33,682 nt of DNA from Halobacteriovorax sp. (lineage in GTDB: Bacteria > Bdellovibrionota > Bacteriovoracia > Bacteriovoracales > Bacteriovoracaceae). The notes beneath the pieces are model-generated. The model made no database searches and was not told the DNA's origin. It saw only the letters and a list, made by a program, of their open reading frames with translations. The stretch is from the NCBI GenBank assembly GCA_020048985.1, contig JAIFLR010000078.1, positions 1-33,682 on the forward strand, given 5' to 3'. Shown here piece by piece: positions 22,996 to 31,027 of this stretch (the first letter of the stretch is position 1; each line of letters starts with the position of its first letter). Made by a program: the position numbers and the translations under genes.

Positions 22996-23448
22996 ATGAA
23001 ATCTATGTACTTGCTCATACTTATGATGACCTTGGTTCTTGGTGCCTGTGAGGCCCCTGATGAGGTCTCCAAGCAAGGTCAGGAGACTGATAGTATAAAA
23101 GACCCCATTTGTAATGAGGCTTCAACTAATTGTGATATGGATTGGGTTGTTACATACCCACGAGAGAACTTTCCAAACATCATTCAAATATTAATTAATG
23201 ACAAAGTTATTTTCACAGAATGTGGAGACACTCAATTTGTTGTAAATCGATATGCGACTTCTGCAGAAATCATGATGTGGAACTATCGCCGTTTGGCAGC
23301 AGACAATAAAACAAAGTTTTCTTTTGAAGTTAAAAGCGTGGCAGATTGTAATGATCTCAAAACGGCTAAAACTTTTGATCTCAATAACCCACAACTCTAT
23401 AAGCTAGAGGAAGTGGGAAATACAAATAGAGTTATTATTAGAAACTAA
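22996..23448 (+). CDS. Lipoprotein of unknown function
   Basis: Starts MKSMYLLILMMTLVLGACEA with lipobox LGAC (lipid on Cys 18), and TTGAGG stands seven bases before the ATG. The mature part is acidic at first (QETDSIKDP), then carries four Cys (CNEASTNC, FTECGD, ADCNDL) that could form two disulphides, and beta-rich strands around a hydrophobic core (NIIQILINDKVIF). No family comes to mind; the plan is that of a small envelope lipoprotein. Its TAA overlaps the stop of the convergent DUF2914 gene (CTAA). Confidence 0.75.
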   Translation: MKSMYLLILMMTLVLGACEAPDEVSKQGQETDSIKDPICNEASTNCDMDWVVTYPRENFPNIIQILINDKVIFTECGDTQFVVNRYATSAEIMMWNYRRLAADNKTKFSFEVKSVADCNDLKTAKTFDLNNPQLYKLEEVGNTNRVIIRN

Positions 23449-24551
23449 AAGATATCCTGTCTAAATTCCCGCGGATCAACTCCACTATCGGTTTCAACGG
23501 TGAAGTTGATCCTGCCAACTTCCCGGCCGTCAGATGTTTCTACTACAACCCGCCAGTCGCCAGATTGATAATGAGACTTGGTTCCAAAGCCTCTAAAGCC
23601 TTCGTCTCTTCCGCCTAAAATAGTCATAGGAATAGTATCTTGTAAGGTCCAGCCCTGATTCACATCATCTAGGTACCATTTAAGAAATACTTGATCTTCA
23701 AAATTTCCCGGCGAGAAAATGGATAATATAACATTGAGCTTATCCCCTGGGCGAGCCTCGAAATCTTGAGCACCTTTGGCCCAAAATTTCCAAAATGGTC
23801 TCTGATACGTGCCAACGTAATCACCGTTGGTTTTTTCAACTGTATAATAGATACCAATTTTTTTAACTGCCACAGGGACTGGTGGTATGAGCGAAGTGTA
23901 ATAGCCAAACAAAAAAACTAAGTGGACACCAATTGCGGGCATCAAAACATGGCGTTTAATCAGCGGGTGAGTTTCTAGATGTTTAAAATTTAACTTCCAA
24001 ATCAGGCCAAGTGTTAGCCCAGAAGTTAAAAAGCCTAACCAAAAAGGTATCGCCCCTACATGCCCCATCAAAATGGGATAAAAAAAGGAAAAGTAGGAGA
24101 GAACGCATATTGAAAAAAGAATAACCCTTACTGGAAGGCCGAGCTTTTGAAATCTTGGAACTTCATTAGCGAGCATTAGACCCGCAAGCAGTAGGATAAA
24201 AAAGAACGAAGTGATCGCAGAGGCAGAGGTGTAGTAGAAAATGGTATAAACCGATAGTAGTGAGCCAAATAAAAAGTGCACTACCAGGTCATGGTATTCC
24301 CAGAATTTCTGACCACGCTCGGATAAGGTGAGAGATCCAATTTTGATGCGCACTTCACACAGCAGAAGTGTCCCTAGAATGGATAGGTAAATGGCCTGTT
24401 GGACGAGATTTAACAGGTCATCAATACGACCTAGAGTCAAAAGATCAAAAACAAATCCAAAGACAAAAACACCAACAGATACCAGCACCTCATGGCGCTG
24501 GTAAAATTCTAGTGTACGATTTTTTAAAGTAGGAATCGGAGGCAGATTCAA
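23445..24551 (-). CDS. DUF2914 membrane protein
   Basis: The N-terminal 210 residues have about seven hydrophobic segments (for example VLVSVGVFVFGFVFDLL, FFFILLLAGLMLA, VLMPAIGVHLVFLFGYY). The C-terminal soluble domain ends with the DUF2914 pattern: a Trp strand, then a closing SGDWRVVVETSDGREVGRINF. The family's role is unknown; similar proteins are common in Bdellovibrionota. The start is TTG, directly after the trxB stop (TAATTG) with AAGG seven bases upstream. It is the last gene of the 71-residue protein - trxB - DUF2914 operon. Confidence 0.85.
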   Translation of the reverse strand: MNLPPIPTLKNRTLEFYQRHEVLVSVGVFVFGFVFDLLTLGRIDDLLNLVQQAIYLSILGTLLLCEVRIKIGSLTLSERGQKFWEYHDLVVHFLFGSLLSVYTIFYYTSASAITSFFFILLLAGLMLANEVPRFQKLGLPVRVILFSICVLSYFSFFYPILMGHVGAIPFWLGFLTSGLTLGLIWKLNFKHLETHPLIKRHVLMPAIGVHLVFLFGYYTSLIPPVPVAVKKIGIYYTVEKTNGDYVGTYQRPFWKFWAKGAQDFEARPGDKLNVILSIFSPGNFEDQVFLKWYLDDVNQGWTLQDTIPMTILGGRDEGFRGFGTKSHYQSGDWRVVVETSDGREVGRINFTVETDSGVDPREFRQDIF

Positions 24552-25478
24552 TTAGTGACCTTCGAGATATCTCTCAGCTTTGATGGCGGCCTGACAACCA
24601 GACCCCGCAGCTGTGATCGCTTGGCGGTAGTAAGAGTCTTGAACATCTCCGCAAGCGAAAACGCCAGGTATATTAGTTTCCGGGCCATTGTGAGTCTTGA
24701 TAAATCCGTGAGCATCAAGCGAAATCTGACCTTTTAAAAAGTCCGTATTTGGATGATGTCCAATGGCATAGAAAAGGCCATCGGTGTCGCGGTTTTGTTT
24801 GGCACCTGTTTTTAAATTTTCAACAGTGATCCCACTTACACCATGCTCGTTGCTGTGAATTTCAGTAACTGCAGAATCCCAAAGGAATTCGATTTTCGGA
24901 TTATTGAAAGCACGCTCTTGCATAGGCTTAGAAGCGCGGAGTGTATCTTTACGGTGAACGATATAAACTTTTTTAGCAAATTTGGTAATGAAAGTAGCAT
25001 CTTCCATGGCCGTATCCCCTCCGCCTACAACGTGAACGATTTTATCACGGTAGAAGAAGCCGTCACAAGTTGCGCAAGTTGAAACCCCGCGACCAGTGAG
25101 TTCTTTCTCTTTTGGAAGTCCCAGCCATTTGGCCGATGCACCCGTTGAGATAATGACGGTATCAGCTTCATAGCTAGAGCCGCTTGAATCTGTGACTTTG
25201 AAAGGCTTTTTTGAAAAATCAACTTCAGTACACATGACAGACTTGAATTCAGCATTGAATCTTGCGGCCTGTTTTTTCATGTTGCCCATAAGTTCCGGAC
25301 CCATCACTCCATGCTCAAAACCAGGAAAGTTCTCTACTTCGGTCGTGAGTGTAAGCTGGCCGCCAGGTTCATGGCCTTCTAAAATAAGGGGTTTTAAATC
25401 AGCTCTTGCCGCATAGATGGCAGCAGTTAAACCGGCAGGACCGGTTCCGATGATGATGACTTTACGTCTTTCCATCAT
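24552..25478 (-). CDS. trxB: Thioredoxin reductase
   Basis: FAD flavoprotein that passes electrons from NADPH to thioredoxin. It shows the FAD-binding GTGPAGLTAA (11-20), the redox-active Cys pair CATC (135 and 138) in STCATCDGFFYRD, the NADPH-binding GGGDTAMEDA and a C-terminal FACGDVQDSYYRQAITAAGSG. The 308-residue length is that of low-molecular-weight bacterial TrxB. ATG-ATG begins the gene; with GAGG just before, the second (25475) has the better spacing, so the true protein may be one residue shorter. It follows the 71-residue gene by nine bases. Confidence 0.96.
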   Translation of the reverse strand: MMERRKVIIIGTGPAGLTAAIYAARADLKPLILEGHEPGGQLTLTTEVENFPGFEHGVMGPELMGNMKKQAARFNAEFKSVMCTEVDFSKKPFKVTDSSGSSYEADTVIISTGASAKWLGLPKEKELTGRGVSTCATCDGFFYRDKIVHVVGGGDTAMEDATFITKFAKKVYIVHRKDTLRASKPMQERAFNNPKIEFLWDSAVTEIHSNEHGVSGITVENLKTGAKQNRDTDGLFYAIGHHPNTDFLKGQISLDAHGFIKTHNGPETNIPGVFACGDVQDSYYRQAITAAGSGCQAAIKAERYLEGH

Positions 25479-25487
25479 AAACCTCGA

Positions 25488-25703
25488 TTAGTGTTTAGTT
25501 TCAGGAGCAGCAGGTAAGCCCAATTTCTTTTTAACCACAGCTGGACGATCGTCCATGTCTGGATTCATTTCGTAATAAGCTTTTACAGAGAGTAGCTCTT
25601 TCGGGTGTGGAGCTTTTTCTGTCGTAACAAACTCTTCGTTCGTAAGAGAACATGTGTAGTTGTACGTTACTTTTTCACGTCTTCTTTTTGATCTGTAACC
25701 CAT
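25488..25703 (-). CDS. Small basic protein of unknown function
   Basis: A 71-residue protein starting MGYRSKRRREKVTYNYTCSL: a very basic N-terminus, a single Cys, then TTEKAPHPKELLSVKAYYEMN and an acidic then basic tail. No signal or membrane part. The start at 25703 is supported by AAGGAC about nine bases upstream and by the promoter at 25734-25762. Basic ends suggest RNA or ribosome association, but this is a guess. It heads an operon with trxB and the DUF2914 gene. Confidence 0.75.
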   Translation of the reverse strand: MGYRSKRRREKVTYNYTCSLTNEEFVTTEKAPHPKELLSVKAYYEMNPDMDDRPAVVKKKLGLPAAPETKH

Positions 25704-25733
25704 GCGATTAGTCCTTTTTAGTAACAATGTCTC

Positions 25734-25762
25734 TTTATAGGGTTTTTGCATCGCTTTATCAA
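25734..25762 (-). promoter_or_regulatory. Sigma-70 promoter of the trxB operon
   Basis: On the minus strand, TTGATA (25762-25757) and TATAAA (25739-25734) lie exactly 17 bases apart, each five of six to consensus. It would start a transcript near 25727, leaving about 24 bases before the ATG at 25703. Fits well and excludes the longer reading frame to 25751. Confidence 0.75.
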
Positions 25763-25877
25763 GGACTTAAAGTTTATCAAATTAAATGACTATGAGAGAA
25801 AATCGAGTGTTTTCATACCGTTATTTCGATGTAACAATATTTTTAGAAGAGACAATTTCTCAAGGAAGAATGAGCTC

Positions 25878-27374
25878 ATGTTAAGGATGACGGGATACGC
25901 CATTTTGCTCATAGTCATAGCTGTGCCTGCCTGGGCCCTAACCGAGGCCAGGTTGCTTGGTCAGTCGGCCAGTGGGCAGACTGTTGTTTTCAATCTAGGG
26001 TCTCACGACGGAATTCAAAGTGGCGACTACGCAGTCATTGTTAAACAAATCAAATCCCTTGAAGACCGAGACTTAAGATTAGTCCCCGCTGCCAAGGCGA
26101 GAAATGTCAAAATCAATTCCGACTCTTCGGTTTGGATTCTCTATAAAATTTTTGATCAGGAACTTTTAGTCAAAGGTGACAAGTTTCTGGTTCTGTCTGA
26201 GTCCCTTATGTTGAGTGGGCGAAGACCGCCTCATTTAGGTCGCATTAGTCTCGTCAATGATAAGAATAAAATGAAGTCTCAGATCAAGGATGCTGAGTCG
26301 AATGATAAAAATCGACTAAGCAAGCTTGGTGACAAGTATGAAGTCATGGTGCCGGCCCATGAAAATCAGGCAGTGTCTGATACCGACGCTGAGGTGATTG
26401 ATGTTGAGGTCTGGAAAGAAAACAAGGCTTCACGCTACCGCTCGTCAGTTTATAAGAGTGCTAACAAAGAAGAATTTACTCGTCAGCTCAGGCTTTCAAC
26501 TTTTGAGAAACTTGTCACGGCCTATTTGCAAAGAGTTAATGATCCAGATTTTAATTATGATCGTTTTTATGAAAAACAGCGAAAGTCTGAGTTTTCTAAC
26601 GAATTTGCTGTGAACAGCGGTTATGGGACTGAATATAATACTTTCCTGCGTAAAGAATCAGTGAGGTCCACTGCGGATGCTAAACTTTACCGCTCAATTC
26701 TTGAAAAAGGGGAGAGCTGGTCAGAGGATTACTCCGATGAAGAGTTACGAAAAGTGTTGAATCAGGTTTCAGTTCTTCAGGAAAAAGACCGCAGAATATT
26801 GGTTGTAGCTAAACCAACCCGCTATAGCATGAACTTTGAATACGGATTTAATTTAAGTGATGCCCAAGGTGATGATGATCCTCTTTATAGACGTGAATCG
26901 CTCTATTCAACGGAGCTTGATTTTGAAGCTACTCCTTTTTTAAAGCATGAATCCCTGGAACGTTTCACTTTAAATGCAACATTTCGTATGAACTATACTG
27001 CCTTTGAAGCCCAAACCTATAATTCTGATCTTGATGAATATTCTCTTAGTCTTGGAACGAATTGGTATCCTCTTTATGCCCCTTACGCAGTGGAATCACC
27101 CATTATGTATCTTGGGGTCTATCTTCGTTCTGGTTTTGCCAGCGCCTACGCTCCAACTCCGGACGAAAAAGCGAACTACACAGTACTCTCACTCCCAGGG
27201 TTTCGAGCAGGGTTTAAATACCTTTTGCGCAACCATCTTGGGATCAGGCTCCAGGCCAGTATGGAAACATTAAAAATTGAAAGATACGAGTCCAGCAAAC
27301 TAAATTCTGTTTTACCTGAGAATACAAATCTGGTTGAAGCTAAAATTGGTGTTGGTCTTGCTTACGCATTTTGA
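25878..27374 (+). CDS. Outer-membrane barrel-type protein, tandem copy 1
   Basis: ATG 25878 gives MLRMTGYAILLIVIAVPAWA, a signal peptide; 44 in-frame codons upstream are not coding-like. After the signal comes an approximately 100-residue domain with a GSHDGIQSGDYAVIV turn. A charged middle follows (NKMKSQIKDAESNDKNRLSK). From residue 310 the sequence alternates like beta-strands and ends VGLAYAF with a terminal Phe, the usual outer-membrane insertion signal. The next gene has the same plan and a recognisably related N-terminal domain. Ribosome-binding site AAGGAAG lies 9-10 bases before the ATG. No named family. Confidence 0.75.
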   Translation: MLRMTGYAILLIVIAVPAWALTEARLLGQSASGQTVVFNLGSHDGIQSGDYAVIVKQIKSLEDRDLRLVPAAKARNVKINSDSSVWILYKIFDQELLVKGDKFLVLSESLMLSGRRPPHLGRISLVNDKNKMKSQIKDAESNDKNRLSKLGDKYEVMVPAHENQAVSDTDAEVIDVEVWKENKASRYRSSVYKSANKEEFTRQLRLSTFEKLVTAYLQRVNDPDFNYDRFYEKQRKSEFSNEFAVNSGYGTEYNTFLRKESVRSTADAKLYRSILEKGESWSEDYSDEELRKVLNQVSVLQEKDRRILVVAKPTRYSMNFEYGFNLSDAQGDDDPLYRRESLYSTELDFEATPFLKHESLERFTLNATFRMNYTAFEAQTYNSDLDEYSLSLGTNWYPLYAPYAVESPIMYLGVYLRSGFASAYAPTPDEKANYTVLSLPGFRAGFKYLLRNHLGIRLQASMETLKIERYESSKLNSVLPENTNLVEAKIGVGLAYAF

Positions 27375-27382
27375 GGATCATT

Positions 27383-28459
27383 ATGAAATATTTTATTCTT
27401 CTACTTCTTTTGCTCCCTTCTATCGCCTTGGCGTTGGAAGTGGATGAAAAACTAACTGTCAGAGTGGTTAAAGTTTCGGATTCCAAGAAAACGCTGATGA
27501 TCAATCGTGGAACTGAAGATGGTTTAGTTGAAGGGGATCACGCAAAATTTATCGTCACTGCCGGGATCGTTGCCCGTGGGGTTTGTATTAAAGTTTCTCC
27601 TACTAGGTCTGTTTGGTCAGTTTATCGGCTTGTGAATGCCGATTTTATTACCAATGATTCTGTCATGAGCATCAAAATTACTCCTGCCGTGAAAATAACC
27701 AAAGATGAAACTCAAGCAATTGTTCAGGAAGACACTCCAACTGCCGTGACAGGGGACCCCGCCAATCTTGGGATTCCTCTGGCCGATGGAGCTCAGGATT
27801 TGAGTGCAGCTGACAGTAAAACCACAAATGCTGATCTCAAAGCCCTTGAAGAGAATGAAATTCCAGCATCAATTGTAGAGAAGACCAAAGAAGTTTATGG
27901 TTTCTTAAATGTCTCGGGCCTCACTTCAAATACGAAGACAGATGTAGGGGACCAGTCATTCAATAATTCCCAATCTTTTTATCATATTGGTCTGGGTGGT
28001 GAATTGTATGCTCAAAAAGAGAGAGAATGGTATTCTCATTTTTCCCTAGTAGGAGAGTTCTCATTGATGAGAGAGAACTCACAGGCCCATAACGGTGCTG
28101 CGGTAACGAATGAATTGACGGAATTTGGTTTTGGTACAAACTGGCATCCAACGAAACTTCCTTCGGTTGCCAATGAGTTTATTCCTTATCTACATTTCAC
28201 TTTCAATGTTGGGACTGTGAAATCAAGTTATACCGCCGGTGCCAATGCTGGTGAGCCTGAAAGTTCTGCCAATGGTGGGACGTCCGGATTTTCTATTGGT
28301 GGCGGATACAAGTTCTACACCTTCAAAGGTTTTGGTGCTCGTATGTTGTTTGATTATTACATGCGGACTGAAAAGTATAAGGAAGATACTGGCGGCGAAG
28401 TGTTTAATAAAAATGTTGCCGGCCCTCGCCTGATGCTGGCGATTTCCTACCGCTTCTAG
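27383..28459 (+). CDS. Outer-membrane barrel-type protein, tandem copy 2
   Basis: ATG 27383 with GAGG six bases upstream gives MKYFILLLLLLPSIALALEV, a signal peptide. The N-terminal domain (TVRVVKVSDSKKTLMINRG, TEDGLVEGDHAKFIV, then VWSVYRL) lines up with that of copy 1 (LLGQSASGQTVVFNLG, DGIQSGDYAVIV, VWILYKI), including the DGL/I-x-x-GD turn, so the genes are distant paralogues. A shorter linker leads to strands ending MLAISYRF, with terminal Phe. The stop shares CTAG with the convergent glpD. Transcribed together with copy 1; the function is unknown. Confidence 0.75.
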   Translation: MKYFILLLLLLPSIALALEVDEKLTVRVVKVSDSKKTLMINRGTEDGLVEGDHAKFIVTAGIVARGVCIKVSPTRSVWSVYRLVNADFITNDSVMSIKITPAVKITKDETQAIVQEDTPTAVTGDPANLGIPLADGAQDLSAADSKTTNADLKALEENEIPASIVEKTKEVYGFLNVSGLTSNTKTDVGDQSFNNSQSFYHIGLGGELYAQKEREWYSHFSLVGEFSLMRENSQAHNGAAVTNELTEFGFGTNWHPTKLPSVANEFIPYLHFTFNVGTVKSSYTAGANAGEPESSANGGTSGFSIGGGYKFYTFKGFGARMLFDYYMRTEKYKEDTGGEVFNKNVAGPRLMLAISYRF

Positions 28460-29820
28460 AAAAGGGCACGTACCTGATCGGCCGGAATTCCCATCACATC
28501 TTTCATCTGGTGGGGATTTTCAAGCAGAGATAATCTTCGAGAGACCAAGTCTTCAAAGGTCACTACTTTTTCAGTCGCTATGATTTTTTTAATCATCTCC
28601 ATAGTTAAGACAGGTTTTTGTCCAAATGTTGGCATTATGGAGTGCTGTCTTAATGGATTGAGAGTCAGATTGGGTTTATAACGAAGTCCCAAGCGTGGCA
28701 CAATCTCGCGCGCCAGTTCCTGAGTCATTTTTCTGAACGTTGTGTATTTTCCGCCGATCATCACATAGGTGTGAGAGGTGGGACGATAAATTTTATGATG
28801 TCGACTTACTTTGCCTAATGCATGCCCGCTACCTTCTTCTTTGGCCAATGGTCTAACACCCGCAAAGGTAGAAATAATTGAAGACTCTGATAAGTTTGAG
28901 TTTGGAAAATATTGAGCAAGTACCTTCATGAGGTAATCTATATCAGCTTGAGTGGCCTTAATATTAAAAATGTCCTGATCGACTTTGGTTTCAGTTGTGC
29001 CAACTAAAATGGCATCACGTTGTGGAATTACAAAAACCACTCGATTGTCTTTGGTAGTCAGAACGACGGAGCCTTTTACATCAATAGATCCTTCCTTAAG
29101 CCAAAGATGAATGCCTTTGGATGGAACGAGCTGGGGTGACCAAGGAATTCCAAGTTTTGGTAAAAGTTGGTCAGTGAAGGGGCCAGTCGTGAAAACGACA
29201 TAAGTAGCCTTCACACTTTCGCGTTTGGCGTGTCTTCTATCTTCAATAACCACATCATAACCATCAGCAGTTTGAGTTGTAGAAATGACTTCATGGTAAC
29301 TAAGGGCTTCAACGTTTGGCTCTATCAGAGCATCATATAAACATTCCAAAGATAATTTTGCGTCATCTACAATTCCATCGTAATACTTACCTGCACCGGC
29401 CAATCCTTTAGGATCGATTGAGGGCAAAGTCTTCATTGTTTCTTCAGCACTGAGCATAGCATGAGGGCGGTTTTGAAAGTGCGAGAGGAAGTCATAAAGA
29501 AAGAGGCCTGCCTGCAGCATCCAAGGAGCGTATTTAGAATATCTATAAATAGGAAGATAAAATTCTCTTTCAAAGCAAAGATGAGGAGTTAACTTTAACC
29601 AAAGATTTTTTTCTTCCAGCGCTTCTTGAACCAGGCCAAAATCAAAATTTTCAAGATACCGTATTCCACCATGGAGCATTTTAGATGAGCCATTGGATGT
29701 TTGTGATGAAAAGTCGCCCTTATCAACTAAGAGTGCTTTCACTCCATTGAGGGCAAGATCTCGCAAGAGACCGCAGCCATTGATTCCGCCACCAACGATG
29801 ACGACATCAAAATGCTTCAT
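28456..29820 (-). CDS. glpD: FAD-dependent glycerol-3-phosphate dehydrogenase
   Basis: Oxidises glycerol 3-phosphate to dihydroxyacetone phosphate at the inner membrane, giving electrons to quinone. Motifs are the FAD fold DVVIVGGGINGCGLLRDLAL (5-24), the signature SSKMLHGGIRYLENFDF, VVFTTGPFTDQLL, and FAGVRPL in the C-terminal half with GKYTTFRKMTQELA. At 454 residues it is shorter than E. coli GlpD (501); the C-terminal helical domain looks trimmed. ATGA overlap with the upstream acidic repeat protein. Confidence 0.92.
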   Translation of the reverse strand: MKHFDVVIVGGGINGCGLLRDLALNGVKALLVDKGDFSSQTSNGSSKMLHGGIRYLENFDFGLVQEALEEKNLWLKLTPHLCFEREFYLPIYRYSKYAPWMLQAGLFLYDFLSHFQNRPHAMLSAEETMKTLPSIDPKGLAGAGKYYDGIVDDAKLSLECLYDALIEPNVEALSYHEVISTTQTADGYDVVIEDRRHAKRESVKATYVVFTTGPFTDQLLPKLGIPWSPQLVPSKGIHLWLKEGSIDVKGSVVLTTKDNRVVFVIPQRDAILVGTTETKVDQDIFNIKATQADIDYLMKVLAQYFPNSNLSESSIISTFAGVRPLAKEEGSGHALGKVSRHHKIYRPTSHTYVMIGGKYTTFRKMTQELAREIVPRLGLRYKPNLTLNPLRQHSIMPTFGQKPVLTMEMIKKIIATEKVVTFEDLVSRRLSLLENPHQMKDVMGIPADQVRALF

Positions 29821-31016
29821 AGTTTATTGACCCAGACAAGGTTTCCGGTACAACTCAGACGGTATTTAGTTCCACCCATTCCATATTCTGTCGGAAGAGG
29901 TGTGAGCTGATAGTTCAGACCGATGACGGCATTAGCATGTGCCTTAAGGGCGTGGGCCTTAAGTTTTTGCGCCAGCTCGGAATAATACCTTGGGATTTCG
30001 GCCGAATCTTCATCTTCGACAATATGGCCTTCCAGCATTTTATGTTCTGAGGCGACACCGAGGTAGCGAATGACCTGGTGACCTTCCAGATTTGGAGTGG
30101 CGGCGATGATGATCTGATTTATTTCAAGCTTTGGGTCATCAAAATGAAAATTGTGATTCTGGTTCTGATAAAGCGTGTATTTTGATACAAGTCCAGTCTC
30201 AGGTGCTTCCTGATGTTTGGGAGGATGGATCTCATCGGAGAGCCCAACCTGAATATCAATGTCAAAACGACGCAGTTTATGAGCGAGATAGATGGCCGAG
30301 TATTCTGAGATTCGAGGCACCAGGAGATTACCCCTCATAAGTCGCTGCCTAATCTGTTCCTCAGGGTCACTAAGAAGTCCCAGCTCTTTCATGAGCGCCA
30401 TAATGTCATTAACATCTTCGATGTAGCGAACGTTCTTCAAGAGAACACTGAAAGAGGGATTACCCTCGGCACCCATGCCTGAGAAGCTGCTGCTTTCTGC
30501 GAATTTTTTTAGATCGTCAAAATTTTCAGGGGCTTTATAGGGTTGCTCAGGAGCTTTAGTCACTACGGGTTCAGGTTTGTATTCTGCTTCGGGCTCAGAA
30601 GAAAAAAATGGATCTTCTTCTGGCTCCTCAAGTATGGTCTTCTCTTCCACGGGTTCAGATTCCGTAAAGGAGGGTTCTTCTTCAGTCGCAAAAGGATCTT
30701 CAGTAGTGGCTTCTTCAGTGGAGTTAAAATCTGTGGAACCAAAGTCAGTTGATCCAAAATCAGTGGATTCATCGCTAGTGAAAGTCGACTCCTCCGTACC
30801 AAAGTTGGTCTCCTCTGAGCCGAAAGTTGATTCTTCTTCAGTTGAGCCAAAATCAGCCGAACCAAAGTCAGTTGATCCAAAATCAGTTTCTTCTGTTGGT
30901 ATTTCCGGAAGTTCAGATGCCTCAGAAGAGGGAGCCTCTTCATCAGTTTCATCCAATTCGTGGAGGTACTCCGACAAGTCTTCGATTCTGGTGAGATCTT
31001 TCTTATCGTTGCTCAG
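29817..31016 (-). CDS. Acidic FGST-repeat protein with C-terminal YbjQ-like domain
   Basis: Residues up to about 145 are disordered, acidic and repetitive (DFGSTDFGSADFGST, later DPFATEEEPSF). A middle domain of about 95 residues (VLLKNVRYIEDVNDIMALM ... RFDIDIQVGLSD) is not recognised. The last 100 residues resemble YbjQ/UPF0145: ATPNLEGHQVIRYLGVAS, then AHALKAHANAVIGLNY and a final strand LSCTGNLVWV. I place the start at CTG 31016 because AAGGAG stands five bases upstream and reading from there gives SNDKKDLTRIEDLSEYLHEL, which looks like a real N-terminus; a TTG at 30977 lacks a site. Its end overlaps glpD. Confidence 0.7.
   Translation of the reverse strand: MSNDKKDLTRIEDLSEYLHELDETDEEAPSSEASELPEIPTEETDFGSTDFGSADFGSTEEESTFGSEETNFGTEESTFTSDESTDFGSTDFGSTDFNSTEEATTEDPFATEEEPSFTESEPVEEKTILEEPEEDPFFSSEPEAEYKPEPVVTKAPEQPYKAPENFDDLKKFAESSSFSGMGAEGNPSFSVLLKNVRYIEDVNDIMALMKELGLLSDPEEQIRQRLMRGNLLVPRISEYSAIYLAHKLRRFDIDIQVGLSDEIHPPKHQEAPETGLVSKYTLYQNQNHNFHFDDPKLEINQIIIAATPNLEGHQVIRYLGVASEHKMLEGHIVEDEDSAEIPRYYSELAQKLKAHALKAHANAVIGLNYQLTPLPTEYGMGGTKYRLSCTGNLVWVNKL
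30736..30887. repeat. Exact 29-base in-frame direct repeat within the FGST region
   Basis: The segments 30736-30764 and 30859-30887 are identical over 29 bases and lie 123 bases (41 codons) apart, coding for DFGSTDFGST units. Shorter copies lie between. Such repeats can expand or contract by recombination, changing the length of the disordered region. Confidence 0.85.
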
Positions 31017-31021
31017 AAAAA

Positions 31022-31027
31022 CTCCTT
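31022..31027 (-). promoter_or_regulatory. Ribosome-binding site that decides a CTG start
   Basis: AAGGAG on the minus strand overlaps the secA stop (TAAGGAG) and stands five T bases before CTG 31016-31014, in frame with the acidic repeat protein. No ATG, GTG or TTG lies within the normal spacing; the nearest TTG is 39 bases further on with only a weak site. Confidence 0.6.

Noticed and set aside
30736..30887. Possible CRISPR-like repeats
   Set aside because: The spacers are not unique and repeat units are in-frame codons of one protein; no regular array and no cas genes.
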